Assembly: GCF_004114425.1 (NCBI RefSeq)
Contig: NZ_RDQF01000038.1
Span: 1-64,000 of the forward strand
Direction of reading: 5' to 3'
Source of the DNA: Bradyrhizobium vignae
GTDB lineage: Bacteria > Pseudomonadota > Alphaproteobacteria > Rhizobiales > Xanthobacteraceae
Length of the DNA stretch: 64,000 nt
Position numbers and translations under genes: made by a program. The notes below the pieces were generated by a model that was not told the DNA's origin, did not search any database, and saw only the letters and a list, made by a program, of their open reading frames with translations. Below, piece by piece: positions 8,298 to 16,732 of the stretch (position 1 is its first letter; each line of letters opens with the position of its first letter).

Positions 8298-9506
8298 TCA
8301 GCGCAGCGCCCGGCAGGCCTGCTCGATGCGGTCGCAGGCGTCCTTGATCACCTCCATCGAGGTCGCGATCGACAGGCGGAAATAGGGCGAGAGCCCATAG
8401 GCCGCCCCCTGCACGGCGGCGACGCCGACGCCGTCCAGCAGATAGAGCACGAAGTCGAGATCGTTCTCGATGACCTTGCCCTCGGGCGTGGTCTTGCCGA
8501 TTACACCTGCACAGCCGGGATAGAGATAGAAGGCGCCATCAGGCACCAGGCATGACAGGCCGGGAATCGCATTGAGCCGCGCGCAGGCATAGTCGCGGCG
8601 CTCCTTGTAGAGCTTGACGCTGTCGCGCACGAAGGACTGGTCGCCGGTAAGTGCATGGGCCGCCGCCGCCTGGCTGATCGACGACGGACAGGATGACATC
8701 TGCGATTGCAGCTTGTTGATCGCCGAGACCAGCGGCGCGGGACCTGCGGCATAGCCGATCCGCCATCCGGTCATGGCGTAGGTCTTGGACACGCCGTTGG
8801 TGAGCAGGATGCGATCCTTCAAGGCGGGCACCGCAGCCGCAAGCGTGGTCGCCGGCTCGTCGTGATACCAGATCTGATCGTAGATATCGTCTGACAGCAC
8901 GAGGACGTTCGGATGGCGCAGCAGCACAGCGCCGAGCGCTTCGAGGTCGCTGCGGGAATAGGCCGCACCAGTCGGATTCGACGGCGCATTGAGGATCAGC
9001 CAGCGGGTCTTTGGCGTGATCGCGGCTTCCAGCGCGTCTACCGTCAGCTTGAACCCCTGGTTCTCGGAGCATCGGACAATGACCGGCTTGCCGTCATTGG
9101 CGATGACCATGTCGGGATAGGACACCCAATAGGGTGCCGGAATGATGACCTCGGCTCCTTCCTCCACGCTCGCCATCAGCGCAAGAAACAGGATCTGCTT
9201 GGCGCCGCCGCCGACGCAAATCTCGTTGTCGGTGTAGTCGAGCCCAAGGCGCCGCTTGTAGTCGGCGATTATCCCCTCGCGCAGCGCGACGGTGCCGTTG
9301 ACGGCCGTATACTTGGTCTCGCCGCGGTCGATCGCCGTATGTGCCGCGGCCTTGATGTCATCAGGCGTGTCGAAATCGGGCTCGCCGATCGCCATGTCGA
9401 CGATGTCGCGACCGGCGGCTTTCAACTCGCGCACGCGCGCAGACGCTGCGGTGGTCGGGGATATCTTGATGCGCGAGACGCGCGCGGCCGGCACGAAAAT
9501 CGTCAC
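8298..9506 (-). CDS. PLP-dependent aminotransferase, aspartate aminotransferase-like
   Basis: A 402-residue class I/II aminotransferase (fold type I). It has the N-terminal SPTTAASARVRELKAAG, GEPDFDTP near residue 43, the NAPSNPTGA loop that binds the cofactor, SDDIYDQI, the Schiff-base lysine in SKTYAMTGWRIGY near residue 240, and the C-terminal FRLSIATS with the carboxylate-binding Arg. It moves an amino group from an amino acid to a 2-oxo acid in the cytosol. It starts 29 bases after livF stops and so probably shares the transporter mRNA. That link suggests it deaminates the imported amino compound or one opened by HyuAB. Confidence 0.88.
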   Translation of the reverse strand: MTIFVPAARVSRIKISPTTAASARVRELKAAGRDIVDMAIGEPDFDTPDDIKAAAHTAIDRGETKYTAVNGTVALREGIIADYKRRLGLDYTDNEICVGGGAKQILFLALMASVEEGAEVIIPAPYWVSYPDMVIANDGKPVIVRCSENQGFKLTVDALEAAITPKTRWLILNAPSNPTGAAYSRSDLEALGAVLLRHPNVLVLSDDIYDQIWYHDEPATTLAAAVPALKDRILLTNGVSKTYAMTGWRIGYAAGPAPLVSAINKLQSQMSSCPSSISQAAAAHALTGDQSFVRDSVKLYKERRDYACARLNAIPGLSCLVPDGAFYLYPGCAGVIGKTTPEGKVIENDLDFVLYLLDGVGVAAVQGAAYGLSPYFRLSIATSMEVIKDACDRIEQACRALR

Positions 9507-9535
9507 TGTGGTCGTCCTTTGAGTTGCAAAGCGTG

Positions 9536-10276
9536 TCAGTGCTCGACGTTGGTCTCGCCGCGCATACGCCCGGTGAGGAAGAGCTCGCCGAGTTCGTCGT
9601 GGGTAATGTCGGCGGGCCGGCCGTCCCAGATCACCTTGCCGAGCCGCAGAATTACTGCGCGCTGCGCGACCTGCATGGCCTTCTTGGTGTTCTGCTCGAC
9701 CAGCAGGATGGTCTGGCCGGCCGCGTTAATGCGCAGCAATTCGTCGAACACGATACCGATCGCGGTCGGCGACAGTCCGACCGAGGGCTCGTCGACCAGC
9801 AGGATTTTTGGCCGCTGCAGCACGGCCATCGCGACCTCGAGCAATTGCTGCTCGCCGCCGGACATGTTGCCCGCGAGCGTGTTGCGGCGGGTCTTCAGGA
9901 TCGGGAAGAGGTCGTAGACATAGTCGCGCTCTGCCTTCACTCTGGCATCGCGCAGCGTGTAGGCGGCCATCTGCAGATTCTCGTCGACCGTCATGACTGG
10001 AAAATTGCAGCGGCCCTGCGGCACCCAGGAGATGCCTTCGGCCAGGATCGCTCGCGACTTGAAGGCAGAGATGTCCTTGCCCCGCCAGTTGATGCTGCCG
10101 CCCTTGACCGTGGTCATGCCGTAGAGCGTCTTGAGCAAGGTCGACTTGCCGGCGCCGTTCGGGCCCATCAGCGCAACGAACTGCCCTTGCGGAACGTCGA
10201 GATCGACGCCGTTGAGAATGTCGAGCGCGCCGTAGCCCGCGCGCAGTCCCTTAATCGAGAGAGAGGGTTCAGCCAC
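9536..10276 (-). CDS. livF: ABC transporter ATP-binding protein LivF
   Basis: A 246-residue ATPase of the branched-chain amino acid (HAAT) importer family. It shows Walker A GPNGAGKST near residue 39, signature MSGGEQQLLE and Walker B ILLVDEPSVGLSP with the switch histidine replaced by Gln in LLVEQNT, which is normal for LivF. A GTG start at 10276 is chosen: it begins the family's usual N-terminus and overlaps the end of livG by 8 bases, which implies translational coupling. The frame extension to 10360 is read inside livG. It powers import of an amino acid or amide at the inner membrane. Confidence 0.9.
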   Translation of the reverse strand: MAEPSLSIKGLRAGYGALDILNGVDLDVPQGQFVALMGPNGAGKSTLLKTLYGMTTVKGGSINWRGKDISAFKSRAILAEGISWVPQGRCNFPVMTVDENLQMAAYTLRDARVKAERDYVYDLFPILKTRRNTLAGNMSGGEQQLLEVAMAVLQRPKILLVDEPSVGLSPTAIGIVFDELLRINAAGQTILLVEQNTKKAMQVAQRAVILRLGKVIWDGRPADITHDELGELFLTGRMRGETNVEH

Positions 10277-11039
10277 CGAGATAGGCCTCCCGCACTGCCT
10301 GGTTTTGCACGATCTCGTCCGGTGTTCCCTCAGCGAGCTTGCGACCCTGATCGAGCACAACCACGCGCTTGCATAGGCTGGTGACCACGTCGATGTTGTG
10401 CTCGATGATCAGGAAGCTGACGCCGAAGGACGTGTTGGCGAGCCGGATGCTGTCGACCACGCGCTCGATGAGCTTCGGGTTGATCCCGGCCATGGGCTCG
10501 TCGAGCAAAATAAGCTTTGGTTCCGGCATCAGCATCGAGGCAAACTGGATGAGTTTCTGCTGGCCGCCAGAGAGCTTGCCCGCGGGCTGGAAGCGCACAT
10601 CCCAGAGGCCGGCGATCTTGATCAGCTCGCGCGCCCGCTCCCGCAAGGCCGCGACACGGTTGCGCGCTGCGGTACCGATGCCGAAGGTCGACCAGATTCC
10701 GGGGAAGGTGAACATCTGACCAGCGATGACGAGGTTCTCCTCGATATCGAGCGCCGAGAATACCACCGTCTTCTGGAACGAGCGCAGCATGCGCCCTTCG
10801 CGCGCGATATCGTTCAACGACCAGCCGGTGATGTCCTGACCGTCGAGCTTCACCGCACCGGCGCTTGGCCGCGCAAGCCCAGTCACGCAGTCGAAGAAGG
10901 TCGACTTGCCGGAACCATTGGGGCCGATCAGACCGCAGATCTCGCCGCGATTGACATGCAGATCGACACCGTCGACCGCGCGCACGGCGCCGTAGGATTT
11001 GCAGAGCCCGGAAATGTCGAGAATCGGCAGCCCACTCAT
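10269..11039 (-). CDS. livG: ABC transporter ATP-binding protein LivG
   Basis: A 256-residue HAAT-family ATPase. It has Walker A GPNGSGKST near residue 38, signature KLSGGQQKLIQFA, Walker B LILLDEPMAGINP and the switch His in LIIEHNID. The ATG at 11039 overlaps the livM stop (ATGA). The open frame continues upstream to 11654 only as an out-of-frame reading of livM. The LivG/LivF pair forms the ATPase heterodimer under the LivHM channel. The conserved C-terminal EIVQNQAVREAYLGG is typical of this family. Confidence 0.9.
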   Translation of the reverse strand: MSGLPILDISGLCKSYGAVRAVDGVDLHVNRGEICGLIGPNGSGKSTFFDCVTGLARPSAGAVKLDGQDITGWSLNDIAREGRMLRSFQKTVVFSALDIEENLVIAGQMFTFPGIWSTFGIGTAARNRVAALRERARELIKIAGLWDVRFQPAGKLSGGQQKLIQFASMLMPEPKLILLDEPMAGINPKLIERVVDSIRLANTSFGVSFLIIEHNIDVVTSLCKRVVVLDQGRKLAEGTPDEIVQNQAVREAYLGG

Positions 11040-12049
11040 TTGCGCCTCTCGAGAAATGACCAGAAACGGCCGATCAACGGCGCGAACCCGTTCGGGAAGT
11101 AGAACACGAGCGCGAGCAGGAAGAAGCCGTACGCGATCATGCGCAGTTCCGGCGCGACGCGCAGCGCTTCGGTGAGGCCGACGAACAGCAGGCTGCCGAA
11201 GATCACGCCCGAGATGGTCCCCGCCCCGCCGCCGAGCACGATAATCAGCATCGTCGTCGAGTAGTACATCTGGAAGGTCAACGGGCTGACGACGGTGAGG
11301 TAATGCGCATACAGGCTGCCACCCAGGCCTGCGAAAGCGGCGCTGATCATGAAGACTATGAGCTTGTAATGCCAGGTCGGGATGCCGACGGATTCCGCCA
11401 GCGTCTCGTTCTCGCGAATAGCGATCATGTTTCGACCGGCGGGCGATCGCACAATCAGATAGACGGCGAGGGTCGCCAGCGCAGCGATGGCAAGCACTAA
11501 ATAATAAAAACCGACGGTTCCCGACACCGTGAATGAGGCCGGCCCGAGCGAGAAGTGAGGCTTGGGGATTGCCGCCAGGCCCATGTCGCCACGCGTCAAG
11601 CTGATCCAGTTCTTGGCGATCGCCTGGCCGATGATGACGAAACCGAGCGTGCACATCACGAACGACGTCGATCGCAGGCGCAGCGCCGGGATGCCAAGCG
11701 GCAGCGCGATGGCGCCGGTCACGAAGCCCGCAGCGAGGAAATTCAGATAGAACGGTGTGCCGAAATGCACCGCCAGCAGCGCCGACGTGTAGGCGCCGAT
11801 GCCGAAGAACGCTGCCTGCGCCAGCGACAACAGCCCGGTATAGCCGAGCAGCAGGTTGAGACCATGCGCCGGCAGCAGGAAGATCAACGCGATGATGATC
11901 GCATGCAGCGGGTAGTTGCCGAGGAACAGCGGTGCGACACAGGCCAGCCCAATCAGCGCGAGGCCGAAGGGAATGCGAAGATCGCGTCCCGTCGTCGCCA
12001 CCGCGCTTTCGGCTTGCGTCATGGTCTGGTCCCGGACGATCTCGGTCAT
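11036..12049 (-). CDS. livM: ABC transporter permease LivM
   Basis: A 337-residue integral membrane permease of the HAAT family with about nine hydrophobic segments after a short polar N-terminus of roughly 25 residues. The hallmark is the cytoplasmic coupling loop NMIAIRENETLAESVGIP near residue 205, followed by ISAAFAGLGGSLYAHY. It pairs with LivH to form the channel. It begins 15 bases after the livH stop and overlaps livG by four bases, so the five transporter genes behave as one unit. Substrate specificity cannot be read from the permease. Confidence 0.9.
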   Translation of the reverse strand: MTEIVRDQTMTQAESAVATTGRDLRIPFGLALIGLACVAPLFLGNYPLHAIIIALIFLLPAHGLNLLLGYTGLLSLAQAAFFGIGAYTSALLAVHFGTPFYLNFLAAGFVTGAIALPLGIPALRLRSTSFVMCTLGFVIIGQAIAKNWISLTRGDMGLAAIPKPHFSLGPASFTVSGTVGFYYLVLAIAALATLAVYLIVRSPAGRNMIAIRENETLAESVGIPTWHYKLIVFMISAAFAGLGGSLYAHYLTVVSPLTFQMYYSTTMLIIVLGGGAGTISGVIFGSLLFVGLTEALRVAPELRMIAYGFFLLALVFYFPNGFAPLIGRFWSFLERRK

Positions 12050-12064
12050 GTCACATCCATGCGA

Positions 12065-12937
12065 TCAGAAGCGCGCCTGCGCGGAGAACAGCCCGTGCGG
12101 TCGCCACATCAGCACCAGCATGAGGGTCGCAAAGCCCACGGTGTCGCGGAACTGCAGGCCGACATAGGTGGCAACAAGGCTCTCGGCGATGCCGAGGATC
12201 ATCGCCGCGACGAACGTGCCGCGAACATTGCCGAGCCCGCCCATGATGATGATCGGCAGCGTTTTGAAGGTGATGAGCTCCCCCATGCCACCATAGACAC
12301 TTACATTGACCGGCGCCGTCAGCACGCCCGACAGCCCCGCAAGGCCGGCGCCTAGGATGAAGGTCCACAGCGCAATATGGCTGACATCGATGCCGACCAC
12401 CGCGCAGCACTCGATGTTCTGTGACACCGCACGCATCGCCTTGCCCATCCGGCTGTAGGTGACCATCAGCTCGAGGCCGACGAACACGATGAGCCCGACG
12501 ATAATGATCAAGATGCGCTGCTCGGCGAGCGTGAAGCCGAATATACTCACCGGCTCGATGTAGCCGCCGGAGAAGAACTTGTAGCTGCCACCGAACACCA
12601 GGATGACCGTGTTCTGCAGGATCAACGCGACACCGAGAGTTGCGAGCACGCCAGCCTCGGCTGGCGCCCCCACGATGCGTTGCATCACGAAATTGCCGAC
12701 CACCACGGCGATCATCGCCGTCGCCACCACGCCAATCACGATCGCCACCGGATAGGGCAGATCGAAATAGTCGATCGCGAACCAGGCCCCGAAGGTCCCC
12801 AGCATATAATATTCGCCATGGGCGAAATTAATGGCGCGCAGCACGCCGAAGATCATCGTCATGCCGACGGCAACGATCGCGTAGACCGATCCGGATACGA
12901 TCCCGTTAACGACCTGCTCGATGACCGTGTAGAACAT
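12065..12937 (-). CDS. livH: ABC transporter permease LivH
   Basis: A 290-residue HAAT-family permease with about eight membrane helices. Typical stretches are VNGIVSGSVYAIVAVGMTMIFGVL at the start, INFAHGEYYMLG near residue 38, the coupling loop GKAMRAVSQNIECCAVVGI near residue 190 and the Gly-rich FKTLPIIIMGGLGNVRGT. The ATG at 12937 opens the first helix; the frame beyond it to 13183 is a shadow of the binding-protein gene. It starts 20 bases after the binding-protein stop and ends 15 bases before livM. Confidence 0.9.
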   Translation of the reverse strand: MFYTVIEQVVNGIVSGSVYAIVAVGMTMIFGVLRAINFAHGEYYMLGTFGAWFAIDYFDLPYPVAIVIGVVATAMIAVVVGNFVMQRIVGAPAEAGVLATLGVALILQNTVILVFGGSYKFFSGGYIEPVSIFGFTLAEQRILIIIVGLIVFVGLELMVTYSRMGKAMRAVSQNIECCAVVGIDVSHIALWTFILGAGLAGLSGVLTAPVNVSVYGGMGELITFKTLPIIIMGGLGNVRGTFVAAMILGIAESLVATYVGLQFRDTVGFATLMLVLMWRPHGLFSAQARF

Positions 12938-12957
12938 GTGCGTTCCGTTGCGCTGCC

Positions 12958-14142
12958 TTACTTCGGATAGTCGATCTCGGCCGAGTAGGCTCCCTTGATC
13001 GCGGGCTTGCCGTGCTCGATCTCCAGCAGGATCATCGGCAAGCGGGCCTGATTGTGATCGTCGAAGGTCACCTCGCCAACTGCGCTTTCGTAGTGGATGG
13101 TGGAGAGCGCGGCGCGAACCTTCTCGCGATCGATGCTCTGAGCCTGCTCGATCGCCTTGGCGAGCAGATGAACCGTCTCCCAATGCACATAGGCGTGATT
13201 GTTGGGTGCCTCGCCGTACTCGGCGATGAACTTCTCCACGAAAGCCTTGCTCTTTGGAGAATCATACGCGGGAAGCCAGGCCGCGGCCTCGATGGCTCCT
13301 TCGAGCGCCTTCGGTGCCGCCTTGATCGAGCTCGCCGTATTGAATTCGGCATTGCCAATCAGCGGAATCTTTCCGGCGATGCCGACTTCGATCATTTGGC
13401 GCCCGACAATGGGCGTGCTATCCGCGTTGCCGTACATGATGATGGCCTGAGCACCGGAGTCGCGGATCTTGGCGAGCACGCTGCGGAAATCGACCTCGCC
13501 TTCCTTATAATAGTCTTCCGTCAGGATCTGGCTCTTGAAGCGAGGCAGGTACTTCTTGGTGAACTCGATGGCCGCGCGCCCATAGTCGGTATCGACGGAG
13601 AGCACGGCGTATTTGGTGAACCCCTTCTTCTCGGCAGCGTATTGCAACACGATCAGGGCGCGGTTCTCATCCGTCGGATAGTTGCGGTAGGTCCATTTGA
13701 AGCCGCCGACGCCCGCCTTGTAGGTAATCTTCGGATTCGACGAGGCGGCATTGAGCAACAGCACGCCGGCATCCTCGGCGACCGGCTGCATCGCGAGCGT
13801 CACCGAGCTCGATACGTCGCCGATGATGTAGTCGACTTGGCTCTGGTCGATCAGGCGCCGGGTCGCCGAAACGCCCTCGACCGGCGTGCCCTGGCTGTCC
13901 CCGGGCATGACGCTGATCTTGCGGCCGCCGACGCCGCCGCCGGCGTTGATCTCCTTCGCGGCCATCTCGGCGCCGCGCAGCGAGAAAGCGCCGTAGCGGG
14001 CATTCGGACCGCTCATTGGCGCCACCAAACCGAGCTTGACGGTGCCATCCTCGCTCCGGGCGAAGGCACCGGACGACATGGTCTGAAGCCCAATCAGAGC
14101 GGTTCCGATACAGAATCCCCGACGGCTTAACTCGATCGTCAT
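12958..14142 (-). CDS. Periplasmic substrate-binding protein, Liv family
   Basis: A 394-residue binding protein of the LivK/HAAT family, first gene of the minus-strand transporter operon. The N-terminus carries a twin-arginine-like export signal (SRRGFCIG, then a hydrophobic stretch ending at AFA near residue 28), so Tat export is possible. The mature fold begins VKLGLVAPMSGPNARYG and includes LLNAASSNPKI and VLSVDTDYGR, typical of periplasmic binding protein type I. The ATG at 14142 has GCGGGGAA before it. The ligand is inferred from neighbours to be an amino acid or cyclic amide. A Nac-type palindrome lies 142-162 bases upstream. Confidence 0.9.
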   Translation of the reverse strand: MTIELSRRGFCIGTALIGLQTMSSGAFARSEDGTVKLGLVAPMSGPNARYGAFSLRGAEMAAKEINAGGGVGGRKISVMPGDSQGTPVEGVSATRRLIDQSQVDYIIGDVSSSVTLAMQPVAEDAGVLLLNAASSNPKITYKAGVGGFKWTYRNYPTDENRALIVLQYAAEKKGFTKYAVLSVDTDYGRAAIEFTKKYLPRFKSQILTEDYYKEGEVDFRSVLAKIRDSGAQAIIMYGNADSTPIVGRQMIEVGIAGKIPLIGNAEFNTASSIKAAPKALEGAIEAAAWLPAYDSPKSKAFVEKFIAEYGEAPNNHAYVHWETVHLLAKAIEQAQSIDREKVRAALSTIHYESAVGEVTFDDHNQARLPMILLEIEHGKPAIKGAYSAEIDYPK

Positions 14143-14283
14143 TTCCCCGCTCCGTTGCTGCTGCCAATCCACGCGCCTGACCACGTCTCCGCCTTAGCGG
14201 TCTTGTTCTTAGATTTTTGCTGCGGCCGACGGTAAAAAATAGATTTGCAGCTGCGGGCGGGGGAAGCACGACTGCGGTCTGCC

Positions 14284-14304
14284 GCCATAGTGAATTCTTA
14301 TGGC
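14284..14304. promoter_or_regulatory. Nac-type operator upstream of the transporter operon
   Basis: The palindrome GCCATA-N9-TATGGC has half-sites identical to those at 7171-7191, and a 14-base block (14277-14290) is shared exactly between the two loci. The N9 core differs completely, as expected for a dimer-bound operator. It lies 142 bases before the binding-protein start and includes ATA-N9-TAT. Confidence 0.7.
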
Positions 14305-15392
14305 TGGCTGGGCCATCGGACTTGATGCCGCGGACCTGTTCGCCGCTTGGCGGCGCAGGCTACGGCGGTCTCTCGGCTTCGGCCGCCCTGCACTCCAACC
14401 AGCCGCCCGGTCAGTGAACCAATAGACCGGGTACCAGCGATCCGATCAGGCCGCGACGCCGATCGTCTTAGTGATAGACAATGATGAATGTAACGTATGT
14501 CACCGGTAGAAGATGCCCGAGCTTAACGCGAGAGACCTTCGCGGGACAGACTTTCCCTCCGCTGAATTCAGGCTGGCAGCGTGTTGGGGCTGATCGCACT
14601 CCTTCAATGCTGGACTGCGACGGGATGCGGTTCCGCCAAGGACACCCGGAGCATCCGATGAGGAGTAGCGCCCAAGCGCGGAGCGGCACCTTGGAACGGC
14701 AATGTCGCTGCCGATCGTATCAGGCACCGAGAAGCGAACAGGAAAAGCCGCTCGCGGCGAACAGCATAGCCAATCAAAGATAGTCTGCTTTGCGCCAAAG
14801 GCCAGCCCTCGATCACGTCGACCGGTTCAATGCGCTTCTTGGCGGAGGAAACACTGTAGTAGGCTTCAAGAGGCTGCTCACACTGGATGCTGCAAATTTT
14901 GGTTGATCTCCCGGTTGCACACGTGGTCCACGCGGCGCCTCCTAATTGATTGAAAAACTTGAACTCTGTTCCAATCCATCATGGTCGGGTTTGAGCCAAC
15001 TCCAGCAATCGATGTCCATTCGGGTCGAAGAGGCACAGAGACACCCCTCCTCCTCATCACCGCGGCGGTCGCCACCACCTACGCCATGTCGCTGCGGTAC
15101 GAGCGCCATTTCATTGTCGCCGAGCGAGCGCGTTTAGGCAGACCATAGCGCTGCCGCCGGGCCGCGGCATCGCCGGGAACAACCGGTCATCGCGGTGCTG
15201 CACGACGGGCACAGCTTTCGGCTCGCGTAGAGCACAGTCCTCGGATTTTTCCTGCCACCCGCGTGCGTAGTTCATCGCTGGACGTCGGTGCAACAGTGTC
15301 GCCGAAAGTTGTCCGCGATCTCCTCAGCTCTTGACCTCTCCGCTGGCCGATAGTGAAATCCGGCTTTCAGTAATTGTTGCGGGGGTGGCGTC
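14305..15392. other. Non-coding stretch with one dispersed repeat
   Basis: No convincing gene was found in about 1.1 kb. Reading frames here are short, lack ribosome sites and have poor codon character. The notable content is a roughly 140-base block at 14868-15009 that recurs at 51108-51244. The rest has no feature I can name. Confidence 0.5.
14868..15009. repeat. Dispersed non-coding repeat, copy A
   Basis: This block aligns along its length with 51108-51244 in the same orientation. Shared words include GCTGCTCACAC/TCTGCTCACAC, TTGATCTCCCGG, TGCACACGT, ACTTGAACTCT and CCAATCCATCA, with small gaps between. Neither copy is in a recognisable gene. It could be a decayed mobile element end or a structured RNA; I cannot tell which. 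Confidence 0.6.
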
Positions 15393-15584
15393 GTGGAAGA
15401 GTTCTACGGAGGCTTCGCGCAGCGGACGCGCGATCTGGCGGAGAATGCGGGCCCGTTCACCAAGCGGCGGCTGCTCGACCTGGCCAGTCGGCACGATCTC
15501 AAGAGCAGCGGATCAAGCTACGGACGCTCCGGTGCCCAGGCAACGCCGCCGAACTTGCTGTTCTCCGGCTCGGGCGAAGCATGA
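15393..15584 (+). CDS. Small protein of unknown function
   Basis: A 63-residue frame with a GTG start behind a GGGGGTGG stretch. Its middle, RTRDLAENAGPFTKRRLLDLASRHD, resembles the short helical proteins common in Bradyrhizobium whose core reads roughly PFxxxRLLDLAxRYD. The C-terminal 25 residues are low in character. It stands alone, 72 bases before the convergent Rnk paralog. No function can be assigned. The helical core argues for a real gene, but the weak start leaves this moderate. Confidence 0.45.
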   Translation: MEEFYGGFAQRTRDLAENAGPFTKRRLLDLASRHDLKSSGSSYGRSGAQATPPNLLFSGSGEA

Positions 15585-15656
15585 GTAAGGGCGGCATCGC
15601 AGAGATCCGGTGCACTTAGTCCGCAACGCACGAGAGCGCAGCGTTGGACGAGGATG

Positions 15657-16043
15657 TCACTCGGTTTGATTCACGCTCTCGATTCTGAGGACATCCATTC
15701 CTTCCGACACGAAATATGGCATGTGATCCCCAACCCGGAGGCCGACAAGCGCGGCGCCCAAACCCGACAAAACCGAAAGCTGCGCCGGATTGGACGCGAC
15801 GTCTTCAGGCCAGACCAACTGCACGGTGCGTCTGCGAATGCCCCAATTCGTCCAGAACTCGACCCAAGAGCCGATCGCAACGAGCGATTTGACCTCGGGA
15901 GCGTTATCCGAAACGATAATTGCTCGATCGATTTCAGCAAGCAGAAACGCCCCACCCGTGTCTCCTTGCCGTGCAGCTACGCGCGCGAGTGTGTCTAGGC
16001 GCGGAAAGTCGGACGCGGTTAGGGCGATGGAAGGCAGAGGCAT
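15657..16043 (-). CDS. Rnk/GreA C-terminal-like protein (paralog R1)
   Basis: A 128-residue member of the Rnk family (nucleoside diphosphate kinase regulator, GreA/GreB C-terminal-like fold). Rnk proteins bind RNA polymerase. An N-terminal helical part (ALTASDFPRLDTLARVAARQG) precedes a beta domain ending in LSVLSGLGAALVGLRVGDHMPYF, the family hallmark. It is closest to R3 at 26468, sharing PLPxIALTASD and the unusual FWTNWGIRRRTVQLVWPE segment. The start at 16043 matches the R3 start; the frame extends to 16214 without support. It shares a promoter-like block and a leader hairpin with R3. Confidence 0.82.
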   Translation of the reverse strand: MPLPSIALTASDFPRLDTLARVAARQGDTGGAFLLAEIDRAIIVSDNAPEVKSLVAIGSWVEFWTNWGIRRRTVQLVWPEDVASNPAQLSVLSGLGAALVGLRVGDHMPYFVSEGMDVLRIESVNQTE

Positions 16044-16121
16044 CACTACACTCAGTTCGTCAAGGTAAAGGGAGGCGATCCCGCAACGAAGCGCTGGGAA
16101 CAACCTGTTGGATCGAAAGAC

Positions 16122-16151
16122 AGTCCGGACGGGCGAGGCTACCGTCCGGCT
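16122..16151 (-). promoter_or_regulatory. Leader hairpin of Rnk paralog R1
   Basis: Read on the minus strand, AGCCGGACGG and CCGTCCGGACT form an inverted repeat around an 8-9 base loop, followed by GTCTTTCG. It lies 78 bases before the R1 start. The same hairpin, with almost the same stem and a CTTTTCG tail, precedes R3 at 26381. It may be an attenuator or a protein-binding leader. Confidence 0.55.
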
Positions 16152-16220
16152 AAATGCCTTATTGCAAGCGTCCGCCATGCAGAGAACGCCGCGCAACGTG
16201 TGTATCAGGCTCAACCGTGT

Positions 16221-16260
16221 GAATCATAACAACTCCAACATAGTCCTTACTGACATTGCG
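16221..16260 (-). promoter_or_regulatory. Promoter-like block shared with R3
   Basis: On the minus strand this block reads CGCAATGTCAGTAAGGAC, then TATGTTGGAGTTGTTATG. Upstream of R3 (26262-26308) the order is CGCAATGTC, TAAGGAC, TATATTGG, TTG, TATGG. Conserved spacing ahead of two homologous genes suggests a common promoter. No standard -35/-10 match is claimed. Confidence 0.5.
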
Positions 16261-16361
16261 AGCATTGCGGCGAATAGGGCACAAAACAGTTCGACGTAGT
16301 TCGGCTGATGCGACTGCATTCACAAAAGCCCACGCTCTTCATCCGCAGAATAGCCATCCGT

Positions 16362-16610
16362 TCAATCGGCGCGAGTAGATCGCATGGGGGCCGAAAACGT
16401 GCCGGCTCGCGCTGCCGCTAAGCTCATCCAATCGCGAAGAAGCCCTTTGTCATGCCTCGAATGGGAGGCCCGGCGCCGAAGATCCTCAATTGTATCGTCG
16501 GGATAACAGCGCGCAAAGTCTTCCCGGATCAAGCTCTCAAGGAAGTCTCGCTCAGCTTCGTCCGCTGGATCTACGTAATGAAGGCAAGTACTCAACACTG
16601 CGTTGTTCAC
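16362..16610 (-). CDS. Small conserved-looking protein, unknown function
   Basis: An 82-residue frame with a GTG start (GAGACGG just upstream). It is rich in acidic and basic residues: DPADEAERDFLESLIREDFARCYPDD followed by DKGLLRDWMSLAAARA. The helical, charged character and sensible codon use suggest a real gene, and its wording resembles small Bradyrhizobium proteins. It lies between two Rnk paralogs on the same strand but 120-320 bases from each, so it is probably a separate unit. No domain or function is recognised. Confidence 0.55.
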   Translation of the reverse strand: MNNAVLSTCLHYVDPADEAERDFLESLIREDFARCYPDDTIEDLRRRASHSRHDKGLLRDWMSLAAARAGTFSAPMRSTRAD

Positions 16611-16732
16611 CCGTCTCTGCTTATTGCGCTCTAGATTCGAGGGGGCCGAGCGCGGATGTTATTCATTCTGCGGGGCAGAATAAGTACTGCCCCGCACTGT
16701 TACATCGCGATTACCATGGTCCCTTCGGAGCC

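Noticed and set aside
14305..15392. Possible tRNA or integrase attachment site near the repeat
   Set aside because: No cloverleaf or tRNA 3' end could be drawn, and no integrase gene is present in the window.
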